DNA of 64,000 bases from Azolla caroliniana (GCA_043228905.1 JBHGNT010000009.1:3472001-3536000); one strand, 5' to 3'; positions 8,747 to 18,376 are shown, counted from the stretch's first letter. Numbers and translations are program-made. Notes: generated by a model not told the origin, from the sequence alone.

Positions 8747-8880
8747 ACTCATTCCTTCTCTCAAAAGTTCGACACCTCTCATAGTACTAATCCTTCTCTG
8801 TCTTAGTACTATTCCCCAACAATAGTACTAATCCTTCTTTTAGTACTAATTCCTTCTCTGCCTTAATAGAGTTCCTGACA
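8405..8880 (+). repeat. 3' LTR of G1
   Basis: TGTCATAACTAG to CCTGACA, followed by the gtaac duplication at 8881-8885. It differs visibly from the 5' copy only in the TC run, which points to a recent insertion. Confidence 0.95.
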
Positions 8881-8885
8881 GTAAC

Positions 8886-9680
8886 TGAGGTCCAACTTAG
8901 TGATCGTCAAGTAAATGAGGCTTTCGACAATCTGTCAGAACCGTGTCGGGTCGCACGACTTTCCGGAACTGTGGCGAAGCTTCACGTTTCGATCCAGAGG
9001 GGCTGAGATGGACTTACACTCTGCCATCCCGAACTTGAAGAGCATATTCAACACGTAATGGTGTTGGCTGATCAATACGCCTTCGGGGGTTCAGATCACT
9101 TCGATCCCGGGGAAGTAATGAAGGTCCCCCAGATCCTTCATCTCGAATGATGCCGCAAGCTGAGACTTTACTCGACTGATTTCTCCGAGGTTGACACCAG
9201 CGATGACTAGATCATCGACATATAGCACAAGGCTTATCGGTCCAGTCCGACTCGGCCAAATGAACAGTGAAGAGTCTGATTTTGATGGAGCAAACCCCAT
9301 CCTATGCAACCCTAGCATGATCTTGGCGTTCCAAGCATGTAGGGCTTGCTTAAGTCCATACAATGACTTCTTCAATCGGCAAACTATCAAGGTGTTTCGT
9401 TTAGATAGAAATCCGGGGGGTTGTACCATGTACACTTGTTCCTCAAGATCACCTTACAGGAATTACATCCATTTGATGTAAGTGCCACCCCTTTGCCGCC
9501 GCTACAACAACTAAGACACAAACTGTCGTCATCTTCGCCACCGACACGAAGGTCTCATCGTAATCAATGTCGTGTTTTTACGTGTAACCCTTTGCCACCA
9601 ATCGGGCCTTATATCGGCTGCCACCTTCACCATGCACGCATAATGATGCGCCATATACTCATTGTACCCATACCGAATTA
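8886..9680 (-). pseudogene. Reverse transcriptase of copia C0
   Basis: Minus-strand fragments of a copia reverse transcriptase: VAKGYTRK-like sequence near 9560-9600, MYMVQPPGF and CRLKKSLYGLKQALHAWNAKI (9300-9430), the catalytic LVLYVDDLVIAG near 9210-9240, and FEMKDLGDLHYFPGIEV to 9091. The region 8886-9090 carries degenerate RT-to-RNase H connection sequence. It is broken by frameshifts and by G1, which separates it from RNase H. The YVDD motif itself is unaltered. Confidence 0.82.
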
Positions 9681-10133
9681 TGGGATTCTTCTGGTGGGTG
9701 GATCGGCAGAATTTCTGGTTTGCTGATCTCGTGGTCCTCTCGGCTGATTTCGACCCCATTTTCAGAGGTCCCTCCTTGTTCTAGCTGTGTCAGATTCACA
9801 TCGATCCAACATTTCAGCCTCGGTGCCATATTCCGATATCTTCATCTTCCCTTTTTCCTTGCTCATAAATGGTCTCCTCGATTTCTGGTGCGGGGACTGC
9901 ACGACCGAGTCTCAACTACTCGTCGGCTCTTCATTCGACTGGTTCATTTGACTGATTTGCTCATTCGGCCCAAATAGCCGAAATGAGATCAGACTCTCCT
10001 CTAGAGTTCCGATTTCCTCTTCATCAAGGATCATCTCGGCCTCACTGGCCTCATCCTCAGAATTCGGAATGGAGTGGTTGGGAGTTGGAGGTGAAGGCAC
10101 GTATCACGAAGCTGGCTCGTCGAAAACGACATC
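9681..10133 (-). other. Degenerate linker between integrase and RT of C0
   Basis: The copia polyprotein normally has a poorly conserved acidic linker between integrase and reverse transcriptase. Here the minus strand gives only fragments: NPIIRYGYNEYMAHHYA at about 9640-9690, and an acidic stretch ending DEEEIGTLEES near 9990-10050. No independent gene is visible. Confidence 0.55.
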
Positions 10134-10755
10134 TCAGCTTACTCGGACCTCTTTCATGTGGGGGTTATAACACTTATAACCCTTCTGCTCATTCAAGTAG
10201 CCGACCAAGATACATTTTTCGGCTTTCGCGTCCAATTTCCTCCGCTTTTCCTTCGGCATATGCACGTATGTAACGCTACTGAAAACCCTCAATGGTGCAA
10301 AATTCGGCTTCTTCCCGAAGTACAGCTCATGTGGCGACACTCCTCCACTTGCAGGAGTCCGATTATGCAGGTATACAATCGTCCTAACGGCTTCAACCCA
10401 ATAGAATTTTGGCATATTCTTCTCTTGAGCATTGCCCTTGCCGCTTCTTCTATCTTCCAATTCTTCCGCTCGGCCACGCCGTTCTGCTGCGGTGTGTATC
10501 TGTAGGAGAATTCACGTCGAATTCCTTCCTTTTGCAGATAGCTAGAAAACTGGTTGGAAAAATACTCTTTCCTGCCATTGGACCTTAGGCACTTGATTTT
10601 TCGACTTGTCCCCATTCAACAAGGCTCCTCATCTTTAAGAAACAGGAGAAGACTTCAATTTTCTTCTACATCAAACACGCCCAAGTGTGCCTATTACCGC
10701 CTATCTAGAAGCAACACCTTCGATTCCTACGCGGAATCCGACCAAGAGACGTGGT
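10134..10755 (-). pseudogene. Integrase of copia C0
   Basis: The minus strand encodes the integrase core and C-terminal part in shifted frames: TWACLM and KKIEVFSCFLK near 10680, IKCLRSNGRKEYFSNQF carrying the second catalytic region (the usual D is N here: RSNG instead of RSDNG), TPQQNGVAERKN with the catalytic E, then YLHNRTPA, GVSPHELYFGKKP and KCILVGYLNEQKGYKCYNP. The 5' part stops near 10755, where T1 sequence begins. It is inactive through frameshifts and stops. Confidence 0.85.
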
Positions 10756-11206
10756 ACGAGTAGTCCCCAAACTACCTTACGCAATGGGAAGGTTTCGACA
10801 CGTTCATGGATTAAACATAGCACTTTAGTGCACAAAATGGAAAACTAACACTGTTTAGTTAAGGAATTGATACAAGACATAGGTTAAAACCCAACTCTAT
10901 TTGTATTATATAATAGATAATGGATTACCCGTTTACGGCTATATGCCGGATTAACTCAGATCCTCAAGACCGCATCCTAACTCTCTTCCCCCCCCTTCTG
11001 TTTTCGACTGCTCTTCTTATATAGTTTCGCTTTGGCGCGTGCTTCTTGTTTGTTATCGTTTGTCTTTGGCTGCATGTGACTTGGCTTCCTGCTTAATTAC
11101 GTTTTGTTTACCTACTTTTACCTATTTGTGTTACAGTTGTTTTTAGATATTACATATATGGTTTGTTTATAGATATTACATTTTTAGCCCACGGAGAGGT
11201 CGGGCA
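10756..11206 (-). repeat. 3' LTR of Tat-like element T1
   Basis: On the minus strand the LTR starts TGCCCGACC at 11206, directly after cacgggcg. T2 has the same arrangement: cacgggtg, then TGCCAGG at 62005. Both then run through a taaaaatgtaa / aaaaatataa segment and share AATAGGTAAAAGTAGGT-like sequence. A tatatag-type TATA sequence lies near 11017. The left end, near 10756, is set only by where recognizable C0 integrase stops. Confidence 0.55.
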
Positions 11207-11297
11207 CGCCCGTGGGACAGTGCCTTGGCACGTCGAACTCACAAAAACAAAAAATTTACAGTTGAAAGTAAACGTAAAAGTCAAGTCTAGAGTATAA

Positions 11298-12611
11298 CTA
11301 ATCCTTCGTTAGGATGTGGAGGATGCCCTTTGCTTGCTTCGTTCCGGTCTTGGGGTCGGGCCGTATGTCGCTGCATCCTTCGGCCATGGGCTCGTTGGTT
11401 TGGTCTTTCGGGGAGGTGCTGTTGTCTGGTTTGGCTGGTCCGTCGTCATCGACGGGTGGTGTAACGTCGAGGGCTTGCTCGGATTCGATCCTCAACACCA
11501 TCTGATCGTCGTTGAATTTCTCCAAGAGTAAGGAAATGGCTTTTGTGTGGCCATCGGCTAAGGCATGGAAATCTTCCTCAAGGTCTTCTCAGATCATACT
11601 GATGCTAGTTCCGTCCATTTTGTAGAAGCCTCTGTCTTCTTTCCGACGATTCTCGGTGTTCGCCCGTAAAACCTGTAATTCGGCTGCCTGAGCCGACCAT
11701 TGTTTCCACCTTGTGATGAGCGTTTCGTCGATCTTGCGATTCAATTTCTGGCGTTGCTTCATGACCAGTGTGTTGATACGGTCCACCCTTTTATTGTGCA
11801 GTGCTTGCAGAACCAAGTTGTCCTTTTTAGCTTGATCGAGTTCCAGCCGTAATTGGGGCGTGAGCACTTCATAGGTTGTGTGCAGCGATCAGACCCTAGC
11901 TTTTGTTTCGGCCGTTATCTTGTCAACTTTGTGGCTGAATTCGGCGTGGGCTTCGTCTAAGTCCTTCATGTGCCTTTTGTGCTCATCCTCGCGCTCTAGG
12001 ATGCTGGCCGTTTGATGTTCGTGCAACTCATCATATAGTTGTGAGCGCTTGTTTTCGGCTTGTTCATATTGTTGCAAAAACTGACTTGACTTGGCCTGCA
12101 TTTTGACTAGCTCTTTTGTGACCGTCGCAATCGGCGTTGTTGTAATGTCTTGGACTGAGGTGATCGCGGTAGTGATTTTCTCATCCGCTTCGCGCAATTG
12201 GACGGTTTGGTTCGCGATGGTTTTTCTGAGCACAACTTCTTGTTGTTCGGCATTCTTGTGAGCTTCGTCTAAGCGCTCTTTGGCTTTCTCGGCGATGGCC
12301 TTGTAAGTGGCGACGTCTTCTTCGAGTTTTTGTATCGTCGTGGCATCGTCGGCCTCTGTTTGTGTGCCTATAGATAAGAAACAAGGGTTGGGCAATGTTT
12401 GTGGTGACGTCGCGGCTGTTGCGGGAGGGGCCTCTGACTGTGTTGCTTGTTCTGAAGAAGGGGGCGGTAGAGCGATCGTTGGTGTCACAGTCACCGCACG
12501 GAGTTGCGGTTCTAACTTGACTCGTTGCGTTTCCGTATTCTGCCAGAGCTCTGTGGCTATCTTGGCATGTTGACGAGCTACTTTAATGTTGGCGGCCATA
12601 TCTTTGGTCGC
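11298..12611 (-). pseudogene. Coiled-coil 3' ORF of T1, C-terminal part
   Basis: Minus-strand frames at 11889-12611, 11589-11867 and 11298-11525 together encode the C-terminal two thirds of a Glu/Gln/Lys-rich coiled-coil protein. Blocks match the plus-strand ORF of T2: IATELWQNTE against RATELWQAAE; a long helical region; SAQAAELQVLRA and ENRRKEDRGFYKMD against SAQAAELHILRA and ENRRKEGRGFYKMD; and a shared end (GILHILTKD against DILGILEQD). Frame changes near 11880 and 11530 break it. The N-terminal part resumes at 17877 beyond S1. Its role is unknown; extra ORFs between integrase and 3' LTR are known in Tat-type elements. No transmembrane segment or enzymatic motif is visible. Confidence 0.72.
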
Positions 12612-12785
12612 GCGTTGTCGTGAAGAAAACCGTCCCCAGGCGGAAACCGAGTTTAGCGTGTGTAAACCGGCTCTTACACGCGAGCACGCTTTTCATTGTA
12701 TAGTAAGTAGGTAGGTACAAGTCGGCTGAGGTGAAATCCTAGGTAGCACGCATTCAATAGGAAGAGAATTAATGTAATGTAACAG

Positions 12786-13355
12786 TGTCGTGTTGTTACG
12801 CGCGTGCGTATGGAAGGGGCGGGACCACAGGGGTCTTGGACTAGGGAGAAGAGGAGAAAGGTTAAGACAACGAATGGAAGATTAGCTCATAGCTCAAGAG
12901 GAGAAGAGAACGAATATGACATTATGATAGAAGAAGAAGAAGAAGAAGAAGAAGAAGAAGAAGAAGAAGAAGAAGAAGATGGAGTCAGATACTCAACAAG
13001 AAGTTCTATTAAGAAAATATAAACGCTTTACAATGGTGGCCGCCATGGCCGCACCAAACGGCTATAAGAAAACCCTAAAGGAAAACCCAAGAAGAAAACC
13101 CTAACCGAAACCCTAAAACCGAATAGGAAACCCTCGACCTAAGTGGTATGCCTCTCTCCCTCAAAATAGGCAACCCCTCATAAGTGACACCTCCCTTCCT
13201 TTTATAGCCCAAGGAGGGAGGAACCTTATAATGTGGGATAAAATTTCCCCTCTCTTTCTATACACCATATCCTAGTTTACATGTGCACATATGGCACACC
13301 ACGGACTTGCCCTTCCCACCCCGGTTTCCGCCTATGGACGAAAATCTTCACGACA
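12786..13355 (-). repeat. 3' LTR of R1
   Basis: TGTCGTGTTGTTACG to CTTCACGACA as read on the plus strand. It holds a (GAA)n run (12931-12978), the palindrome-like ggccgccatggcc and several AAACCCTA motifs (13065-13135). Confidence 0.88.
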
Positions 13356-13376
13356 TCCACTCCCACCAAACCGCAC
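13356..13376 (-). promoter_or_regulatory. Polypurine tract of R1
   Basis: The minus strand reads gtgcggtttggtgggagtgga directly before the LTR. R3 has ggttaggtgggggcgga and R5 ggttaggtgggggcaga in the same place. Confidence 0.78.
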
Positions 13377-13739
13377 ATCCACCGGTATGTGCCAAGAAAG
13401 GAAAAGGGTGAGAGATTTCGGCGGCGATGATCAACCGGGTCTTTCGCCTTACCGGCACCCAACCATCTTGCCGGTCCCTTGCCGGCGCCGATTCGTCTTG
13501 CCGGCTCCTTACCGGCCCCGACCTGTCAGCTCCATCTGATCCACCACGTCCACCGTGTGTCCCCGAACCGGCGGCTCCATCCGAACTGCCATATCCACCA
13601 CACGCCATTGCCGATCCGGTCACTCTTTCTTTGTCCGCCACGTAGGTCCTCCGATTAGGCCGTGGGTCACCCCGTTTGCTCGCCGGATTCTGCCCCTCGC
13701 ATACCGCTTGTGTTCTATCTCTGGCTCGATCCTCCCTTC

Positions 13740-14920
13740 GTCTCGAACACCTCGTGCCGATTCCCTCCGTTTCGCGCTCACCTTCCGTAGGCTATTTCCG
13801 TGGGCCCTTGTTGCCTCCCGAACATGCGCTCGTTCTTCGGTCCCTCAACGACCTCATTACACGCTCCTCGCTTCTCCGTTGCGCGCCGTGCTCTCTCGCC
13901 GTAGAGCGTACCGTCATCCCGACCACCATGTCAGTGTCCTTTGCGACTCCCGTTACCGCTTCATCCCGTCTCCCGTCCTCTTGGCCCGCTTGGCCTCGCA
14001 TGCCTTCTGGGACGCCGCGCTTCCGTAGCCCGTTGCTCTCCACGCACCTCCTCCGGTTCTCAAGACATAGCCTTCCATGCTCGCCGATCATCCTCGTGCT
14101 TGTCGTTCGGCCCTTACGCGGCCACATCACACGTGCCGCACTCCGCTCTGCTTTGCGTACCCTTTCGAAAAGGTACGTTGCTTCCCCGACATCCGTGTCA
14201 GTGCTCTCGTCTTCGGTGTCCTCCGCAACCTCCGATGTTGCCGCTTCGCCCCAAGGTACACCCTCTTGGTCTGCCTCGCATGTCCTCCGGATCTCTCCGG
14301 TCGCACTCCGGTTTCCGCACTTTGCGTGCCGCTCCTTTGGTTTTATCGTCTTCGCATGTCGAACACCTCGGTGTGTCGACTCTTCCCGCTCCGTGCTTGC
14401 CTTCCGTAGGCTCTTCCCATGCGTCGATGTTGTCCCCCGAATATGCGCTCATTCTTTGGCCCTTAGGCGGCCCCATTCCGCATTCCTTGCCTCTCCTTTG
14501 CCCGTCGTGCTCTCTCGCCGTAGAGCGTACCGTCATCCCGGCCTCCGTGTCGGTGTCCCTCGAGGCTCTCATTATCGCCTCACCTCGATTTGCGCCCTCT
14601 TGGCCCGCCCGGCCCGCTCGGCCGCACACATCCTTTGGGATGCCCCGTTTTCTCCTCACGGTACGTGACCCTCCGTTTTCCCAGACACAATCCTTCGTTC
14701 ATGCCGATCCCGCTCGTCTCGTTCCGTCGATCTTGGCGTCTTGTCGCACCGTCCGTCGTCCCGCGCTTGCCTCTCGAAGGTTTCCTCCGACCGTCATCGT
14801 CGGTCACTCTTTGCGGCTCCTTCGAATGCACGCTTGCTTCTTGGCCCTTCGATGGCCGTAGTGCATGCTTCGTTTTACGCGCCTCATCCACCGTAGACCC
14901 GACCTCCATGTCGGTCTCTT
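13740..14920 (-). repeat. Degenerate tandem repeats inside R1
   Basis: Four diverged units of roughly 300-370 bp recur: ctctcgccgtagagcgtacc at 13895 and 14513; cccttacgcggcc near 14111 against cccttaggcggcc near 14460; and related ccctcaacgacctc (13840) and cccttcgatggccg (14845) with the following ccatgtcggt-type stretch. They lie in the 3' half of the internal region. Only scattered open frames are seen, and the repeats produce shadow ORFs on both strands. Confidence 0.65.
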
Positions 14921-15779
14921 CGTCCTTTGTTGTCGTAGCCCATTCCGACTCAGGCTTGCCGTCTTGGCCCCGCTCGTCCATTATTTCATACCGGATATCT
15001 ACACCAGTCTCCAACTCCACATCGGCCTCTAACTCCTCGCCACCACCCGCCATCTCTTCGGTCTTATGTTGATCCGCAACCGCCGAAGTCTCTAGAATGG
15101 GTGTGGAAGGTCCCTCTCGCTCTTGGTCTTCCACCAAGCCGTGATCACCGTGCCAGCTAGGCCTCCTCAATACGCTTACTGGCTCTTGTCGCGCGTTGTG
15201 ACCCGTTCTCCCCGATCTCCAATCATGCCGACTTAGCCTTCGCCCGGATCGGTCTCGGCCGATCAAGTTTCGGTTTGGTCGGCTCCCTTTCGTAATCGTA
15301 ACCGGCCGGTACATGTTTGTCCGCACAAATCCGGCCTTGCCGACTCTTCTTCGGTTCGGGCCTGGTTGACCGGACCCCGTTCCAATCTTCTTCCGCCTCG
15401 TCTTCCGGTCGTGTCGGATTATCGACCGGTTCATTTTCCAGTCGGGTCGGTTCCCGACTCTCTCCTCCTTGCCGTTCCCGACCTCTCCGTTGGTCCTCTT
15501 GTATATCCCCGTTACGGGCCTCGCATCCTCATCTTTGCACGTGTTCGCTCCGGGCCATGCCTCCTCACGACCACCGTCCTTCTCTCCGGTCTTATGTTGG
15601 CATTCGAGCGCAACCGCCGTAGTCTCCGGCCCCGATGTCGAGGGGTCTCTCCTCCGTCTGCTATGACCTTCCTCGTCGTCGTTTTGATCGTCCGCTTTGC
15701 CGCCGCCACCGCCCGTCGCTCTAGGTCTCACGTGGGCTCTCGGGCCGACCGTCGGAGCCTCTAGGGCCGGTGTGGGCAA
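14580..15779 (-). CDS. Repeat-rich second ORF of R1, function unknown
   Basis: A 399-codon minus-strand ORF in the same frame as the upstream Gag ORF, separated from it only by one TGA near 15822 and about 14 codons. It could be a readthrough extension. The protein is Gly/Arg/Asp/Glu-rich, likely disordered, with no domain I recognise. It begins MPTPALEAPTVGPRAHVRPR followed by a GGGGG run. That module is related to the end of the Gag ORF (TPVLETPASGPRAGVRPR, then GGGG) and to a third diverged copy near 15100 (TPILETSAVADQHKTEEMAG). High GC and internal repetition could keep it open without selection, so coding status is uncertain. Confidence 0.4.
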   Translation of the reverse strand: MPTPALEAPTVGPRAHVRPRATGGGGGKADDQNDDEEGHSRRRRDPSTSGPETTAVALECQHKTGEKDGGREEAWPGANTCKDEDARPVTGIYKRTNGEVGNGKEERVGNRPDWKMNRSIIRHDRKTRRKKIGTGSGQPGPNRRRVGKAGFVRTNMYRPVTITKGSRPNRNLIGRDRSGRRLSRHDWRSGRTGHNARQEPVSVLRRPSWHGDHGLVEDQEREGPSTPILETSAVADQHKTEEMAGGGEELEADVELETGVDIRYEIMDERGQDGKPESEWATTTKDEETDMEVGSTVDEARKTKHALRPSKGQEASVHSKEPQRVTDDDGRRKPSRGKRGTTDGATRRQDRRNETSGIGMNEGLCLGKRRVTYREEKTGHPKGCVRPSGPGGPRGRKSR

Positions 15780-15821
15780 GGACCCGGCATCCCCACTCGT
15801 TGTGTCCGTAGCCGCTTCCGT

Positions 15822-16799
15822 TCAGACGTCGTTGTCCGCGGCTACCCCATCTCCGATTCCGCAAGCCTCGATTACGCTTGCCACCATCTCTCCCATGCCG
15901 TCATCTCGGTTGCCGCCGCCACCGTCCGTCACTCTAGGTCTCACACCGGCTCTCGGGCCGGATGCCGGAGTCTCTAGGACCGGTGTGTGTAAGGTCGCGG
16001 CACCGCCGCTTGTCCCCTCCTCACTCGATGTTTTGGGCCGCCATGTCTTGAATCCGTAGTTATCGGCCTCCATGGCCGTCCCTTCACCGCAAGGCAAGAG
16101 GGTCGCTTGCTCCGCACCCTCTCCTATGTCGCCGTCGTACGCTCTCCCGGCCTCCGTATAGGCCCCGTCTTCTACGTCTAGGGAGGCTTCTTCCTCCACA
16201 TCCTTCGATCCGCTTGGGCCCAACTCCGTAATAAGCCCTACCTCGGCTTCGAACTTCACCTTCACGCTCTCGCAGGCCTCCCATACCAATGCCTCAAAGT
16301 CGTACTCCTTCGGTTGATCGCGCGTCAAGCTCTTTTCCGGCGGTGGTGTGTAGCCGCCCACCGCCCTCTCTTTTCCGTCGCTCGCGGGCCAAGTCGTTGC
16401 CGACCGCTCACCATCATATTGCCGGCACACCCACCGATCGAACTCATGTCGACCTCTTCCTTCCGGTTCTGTGTACCTGTACGCCTCCAATAGGGCTCCC
16501 TCAAAGGACACCCACGACTCATGAGCTTCTCGTAGCTCATTGACCTCCTTGTGCACCGATATGGCCGCCACTCGAGGAAAATACTCTAGCCGCATTGCCT
16601 CGTCTACGCCCCCTTTCGCCATCTCAGCATCGTACGCTTCCAAGAACCTCGGGACATCGTCCCCATTGAATCGGCCGACTCGATCGACCACCCTCTCGAC
16701 GGCTTGTTGAGCCGAATCTCGCCTAGCCTTTTTCCGTCGCGCATCCATCACGATCTTTGCCATCATCTCCTCGAAGTCGAAGTCTTCTTCCATCTCCAT
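15822..16799 (-). CDS. gag: Gag-like protein of R1
   Basis: A 325-residue ORF just inside the primer site on the minus strand. The first part matches family R Gag: DRVGRFNGDDVPRFLEAYDAEM against family GRFGEKDATSYLEAYWAEM, then FPRVAAISVHKEV, and RHEFDRWV against KRDFMEWV. This suggests capsid function. The CCHC-like knuckle of family R Gag is absent; the C-terminal half is acidic and ends in the GPRAGVRPR-GGGG module. The ATG near 16799 is the first after the PBS. The frame has no break in an otherwise non-coding element, which suggests Gag is, or recently was, used. It ends at TGA with the same frame open beyond. Confidence 0.72.
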   Translation of the reverse strand: MEMEEDFDFEEMMAKIVMDARRKKARRDSAQQAVERVVDRVGRFNGDDVPRFLEAYDAEMAKGGVDEAMRLEYFPRVAAISVHKEVNELREAHESWVSFEGALLEAYRYTEPEGRGRHEFDRWVCRQYDGERSATTWPASDGKERAVGGYTPPPEKSLTRDQPKEYDFEALVWEACESVKVKFEAEVGLITELGPSGSKDVEEEASLDVEDGAYTEAGRAYDGDIGEGAEQATLLPCGEGTAMEADNYGFKTWRPKTSSEEGTSGGAATLHTPVLETPASGPRAGVRPRVTDGGGGNRDDGMGEMVASVIEACGIGDGVAADNDV

Positions 16800-16814
16800 G
16801 CTCCCTTGCCGCCC

Positions 16815-16832
16815 TTCATGTCGGGTTCACCA
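16815..16832 (-). promoter_or_regulatory. Primer binding site of R1
   Basis: The plus strand reads ttcatgtcgggttcacca, so the minus strand begins TGGTGAACCCGACATG a few bases after the 5' LTR. R4 and R5 carry the same site with one base changed. I could not assign the tRNA. Confidence 0.75.
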
Positions 16833-16836
16833 AAGA

Positions 16837-17382
16837 TGTCGCGTTGTTACGCGCGTGCGTGTGGAAGGGGTGGGACCACGGGGGTCTTGGACTAGGGAGA
16901 AGAGGAGAAAGGTTAAGACAACGAATGGAAGATTAGCTCATAGCTCAAGAGGAGAAGAGAAAGAATATGACATTATGATAGAAGAAGAAGAAGAAGAAGA
17001 AGAAGATGGAGTCAGATACTCAACAAGAAGTTCTATTAAGAAAACATAAACGCTTTACAATGGTGGCCGCCATGGCCGCACCAAACGGCTATAAGAAAAC
17101 CCTAAAGGAAAACCCAAGAAGAAAACCCTAACCGAAACCCTAAAACCGAATAGGAAACCCTCGACCTAAGTGGTATGCCTCTCACCCTCAAAATAGGCAA
17201 CCCCTCATAAGTGACCCCTCCCTTCCTTTTATAGCCCAAGGAGGGAGGGACCTTACAATGTGGGATAAAATTTCCCCTCTCTTTCTATACACCATATCCT
17301 AGTTTACATGTGCACATGTGGCACACCACGGACTTGCCCTTCCCACCCCGGTTTCCGCCTATGGACGAAAATCTTCACGACA
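16837..17382 (-). repeat. 5' LTR of R1
   Basis: TGTCGCGTTGTTACG to CTTCACGACA as read on the plus strand, 546 bp. It matches 12786-13355 closely, with a shorter GAA run and scattered substitutions. Confidence 0.88.
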
Positions 17383-17876
17383 ACGGATGATAACGGCTTC
17401 CCTCCTTGGGCTATAAAAGAGAGGGAGAGGAATGGAAAAGGTATCGCACGTTAGAGAGGACGAAGTGTTGCCGGATTGGGACCGAGCCCTTCTCCTCTAC
17501 CACTCTCCATAGCCATTTTGCGCAGGTTTTGGGAGGCTGACTCCGCTTTGTGGAACGCCCGTGTGCTTCCGGTAGAGTCTCCATCTCGCTCTTCTGTGTG
17601 GCTGTGAATAGGCGTCGATGTTCGCCTTGCCGGCCTATTAGTTGTAACCGTCTCAATATATATATATATTTATATACATACGTGTTCATATACTCGGACT
17701 CCTAGTCGTCTCGTTTGCTGTGTTGTTGGACTGTGATTCCTGTGTGCTCCTGTGTCTGTGTGTGTGCAAGCGCGTCCGTTGCCTTTCCGTTCTCCTCTTT
17801 CTTAGCTATTTCTCGGTCCAAGACCCCGGTGGTCCCGCCTCGTTCTCCACGCACGCGCGTAACAACGCGACAACGT

Positions 17877-18372
17877 GTTGCATGGTCGACCTCTCGATAA
17901 GTTTCGACTAACGCCATATTGAGCTCAGGGAGCTCCATACGGGTGCGACGTTTCTTTTTGGCTCTGTTTCAGCCGACTTTTTGGGGTTTCGGCTCGTCTT
18001 CTGAAGCTGGATCATTATCAAGAGCCCTTTGAATTACTTGCTGCTCGACACGTTCTTGCGCCATCCGGGCCAAGAAATCAATAAGTTCATATGCCGTACC
18101 ATGTTGCAACAATGCCCCTAGTTCGAAAGCTTAGGCAGGCAAGTCATGCAGAGTTAAGACGTCGTCTTCCGAGAATTTCGACGTCTGGCCCTTTTCAATG
18201 TGCCCTTGGGCCATCACGATTGTTGTATCTAGTGCTACCACTAGAGCCTTTTTAGCCGCCGAGGGGTCAGGTTCGTTGAGCTGCGTTTTGTGGTATCCCG
18301 CTTAGGGGAGGACGTTTCATCACGACCACATTTCTGTTGTGGTCCTCCGAGGGGTCAGGTTGTTGGTGCGGC
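17877..18372 (-). pseudogene. Coiled-coil 3' ORF of T1, N-terminal part
   Basis: The minus strand encodes MELPELNMALVETYREVDHATR (17880-17938), matching T2 MELPYLNTALVKAYRNLHHTTR. Further upstream it reads LTLHDLPA, then a stop, FELGALLQHGTAYELIDFLARM (about 18040-18170), matching T2 SYKDLPAEAYEFSALLRLGTTYELMDFLAR. It is joined to 11298-12611 once S1 is removed. The stop after LPA and frame changes make it nonfunctional. R2 cuts it at 18377. Confidence 0.7.
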
Positions 18373-18376
18373 GCGC

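Larger units (their letters stand above)
3079..8880 (+). mobile_element. Complete chromodomain Ty3/gypsy element G1
   Basis: A 5.8-kb element with two near-identical LTRs (478 and 476 bp), a perfect 5-bp target-site duplication gtaac (3074-3078 and 8881-8885), open gag and open pol, inserted in the RNase H region of C0. Domain order is Gag, protease, reverse transcriptase, RNase H, integrase, chromodomain, which defines a chromovirus. The coiled-coil-bearing gag resembles the sushi/Tcn1-type lineage known from fungi, vertebrates and non-seed plants more than seed-plant chromoviruses. The only LTR differences I can see are in the TC microsatellite. No inactivating change is visible, so it may be recent and competent. 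Confidence 0.95.
12786..17382 (-). mobile_element. Gag-only nonautonomous element R1 (TR-GAG type)
   Basis: A 4.6-kb minus-strand element with LTRs at 12786-13355 and 16837-17382. It has the family R primer site (16815-16832) and polypurine tract (13356-13376), a Gag-like ORF and a long repeat-rich second ORF. No protease, reverse transcriptase or integrase sequence is visible, so it must rely on an autonomous partner, plausibly the R2/R4/R5 group with the same PBS and termini. It is inserted in S1; the flanks are acag (12782-12785) and acgg (17383-17386). LTR differences include substitutions and a longer GAA run on the left, so it is not brand new. Confidence 0.85.
12616..17872 (+). mobile_element. 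Solo LTR S1 of family R, split by R1
   Basis: A plus-oriented family R LTR is present as two pieces, 12616-12785 and 17383-17872, about 660 bp together. It starts TGTCGTGAAGAAAACC and ends AACAACGCGACA. The two pieces join to match the R5 LTR in reverse orientation. Flanks are gcgt (12612-12615) and acgt (17873-17876), a 4-bp duplication with one G/A difference. Removing S1 and one tetramer joins the T1 coiled-coil frame (HATR, then ATKDMAA). The 17383-17872 part holds a ctataaaag TATA box near 17411 and a (TA)n run near 17655. Confidence 0.88.

Noticed and set aside
12804-13022. ORF with a poly-Glu tract (also 16798-17049)
   Set aside because: A GAA microsatellite inside the R1 LTRs read in one frame.
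13348-15764. Many long plus-strand ORFs rich in Ser, Arg and Pro (for example 13676-14668 and 13941-14861)
   Set aside because: High-GC shadows opposite the minus-strand ORF and repeats of R1; frames overlap each other and contain no domain.
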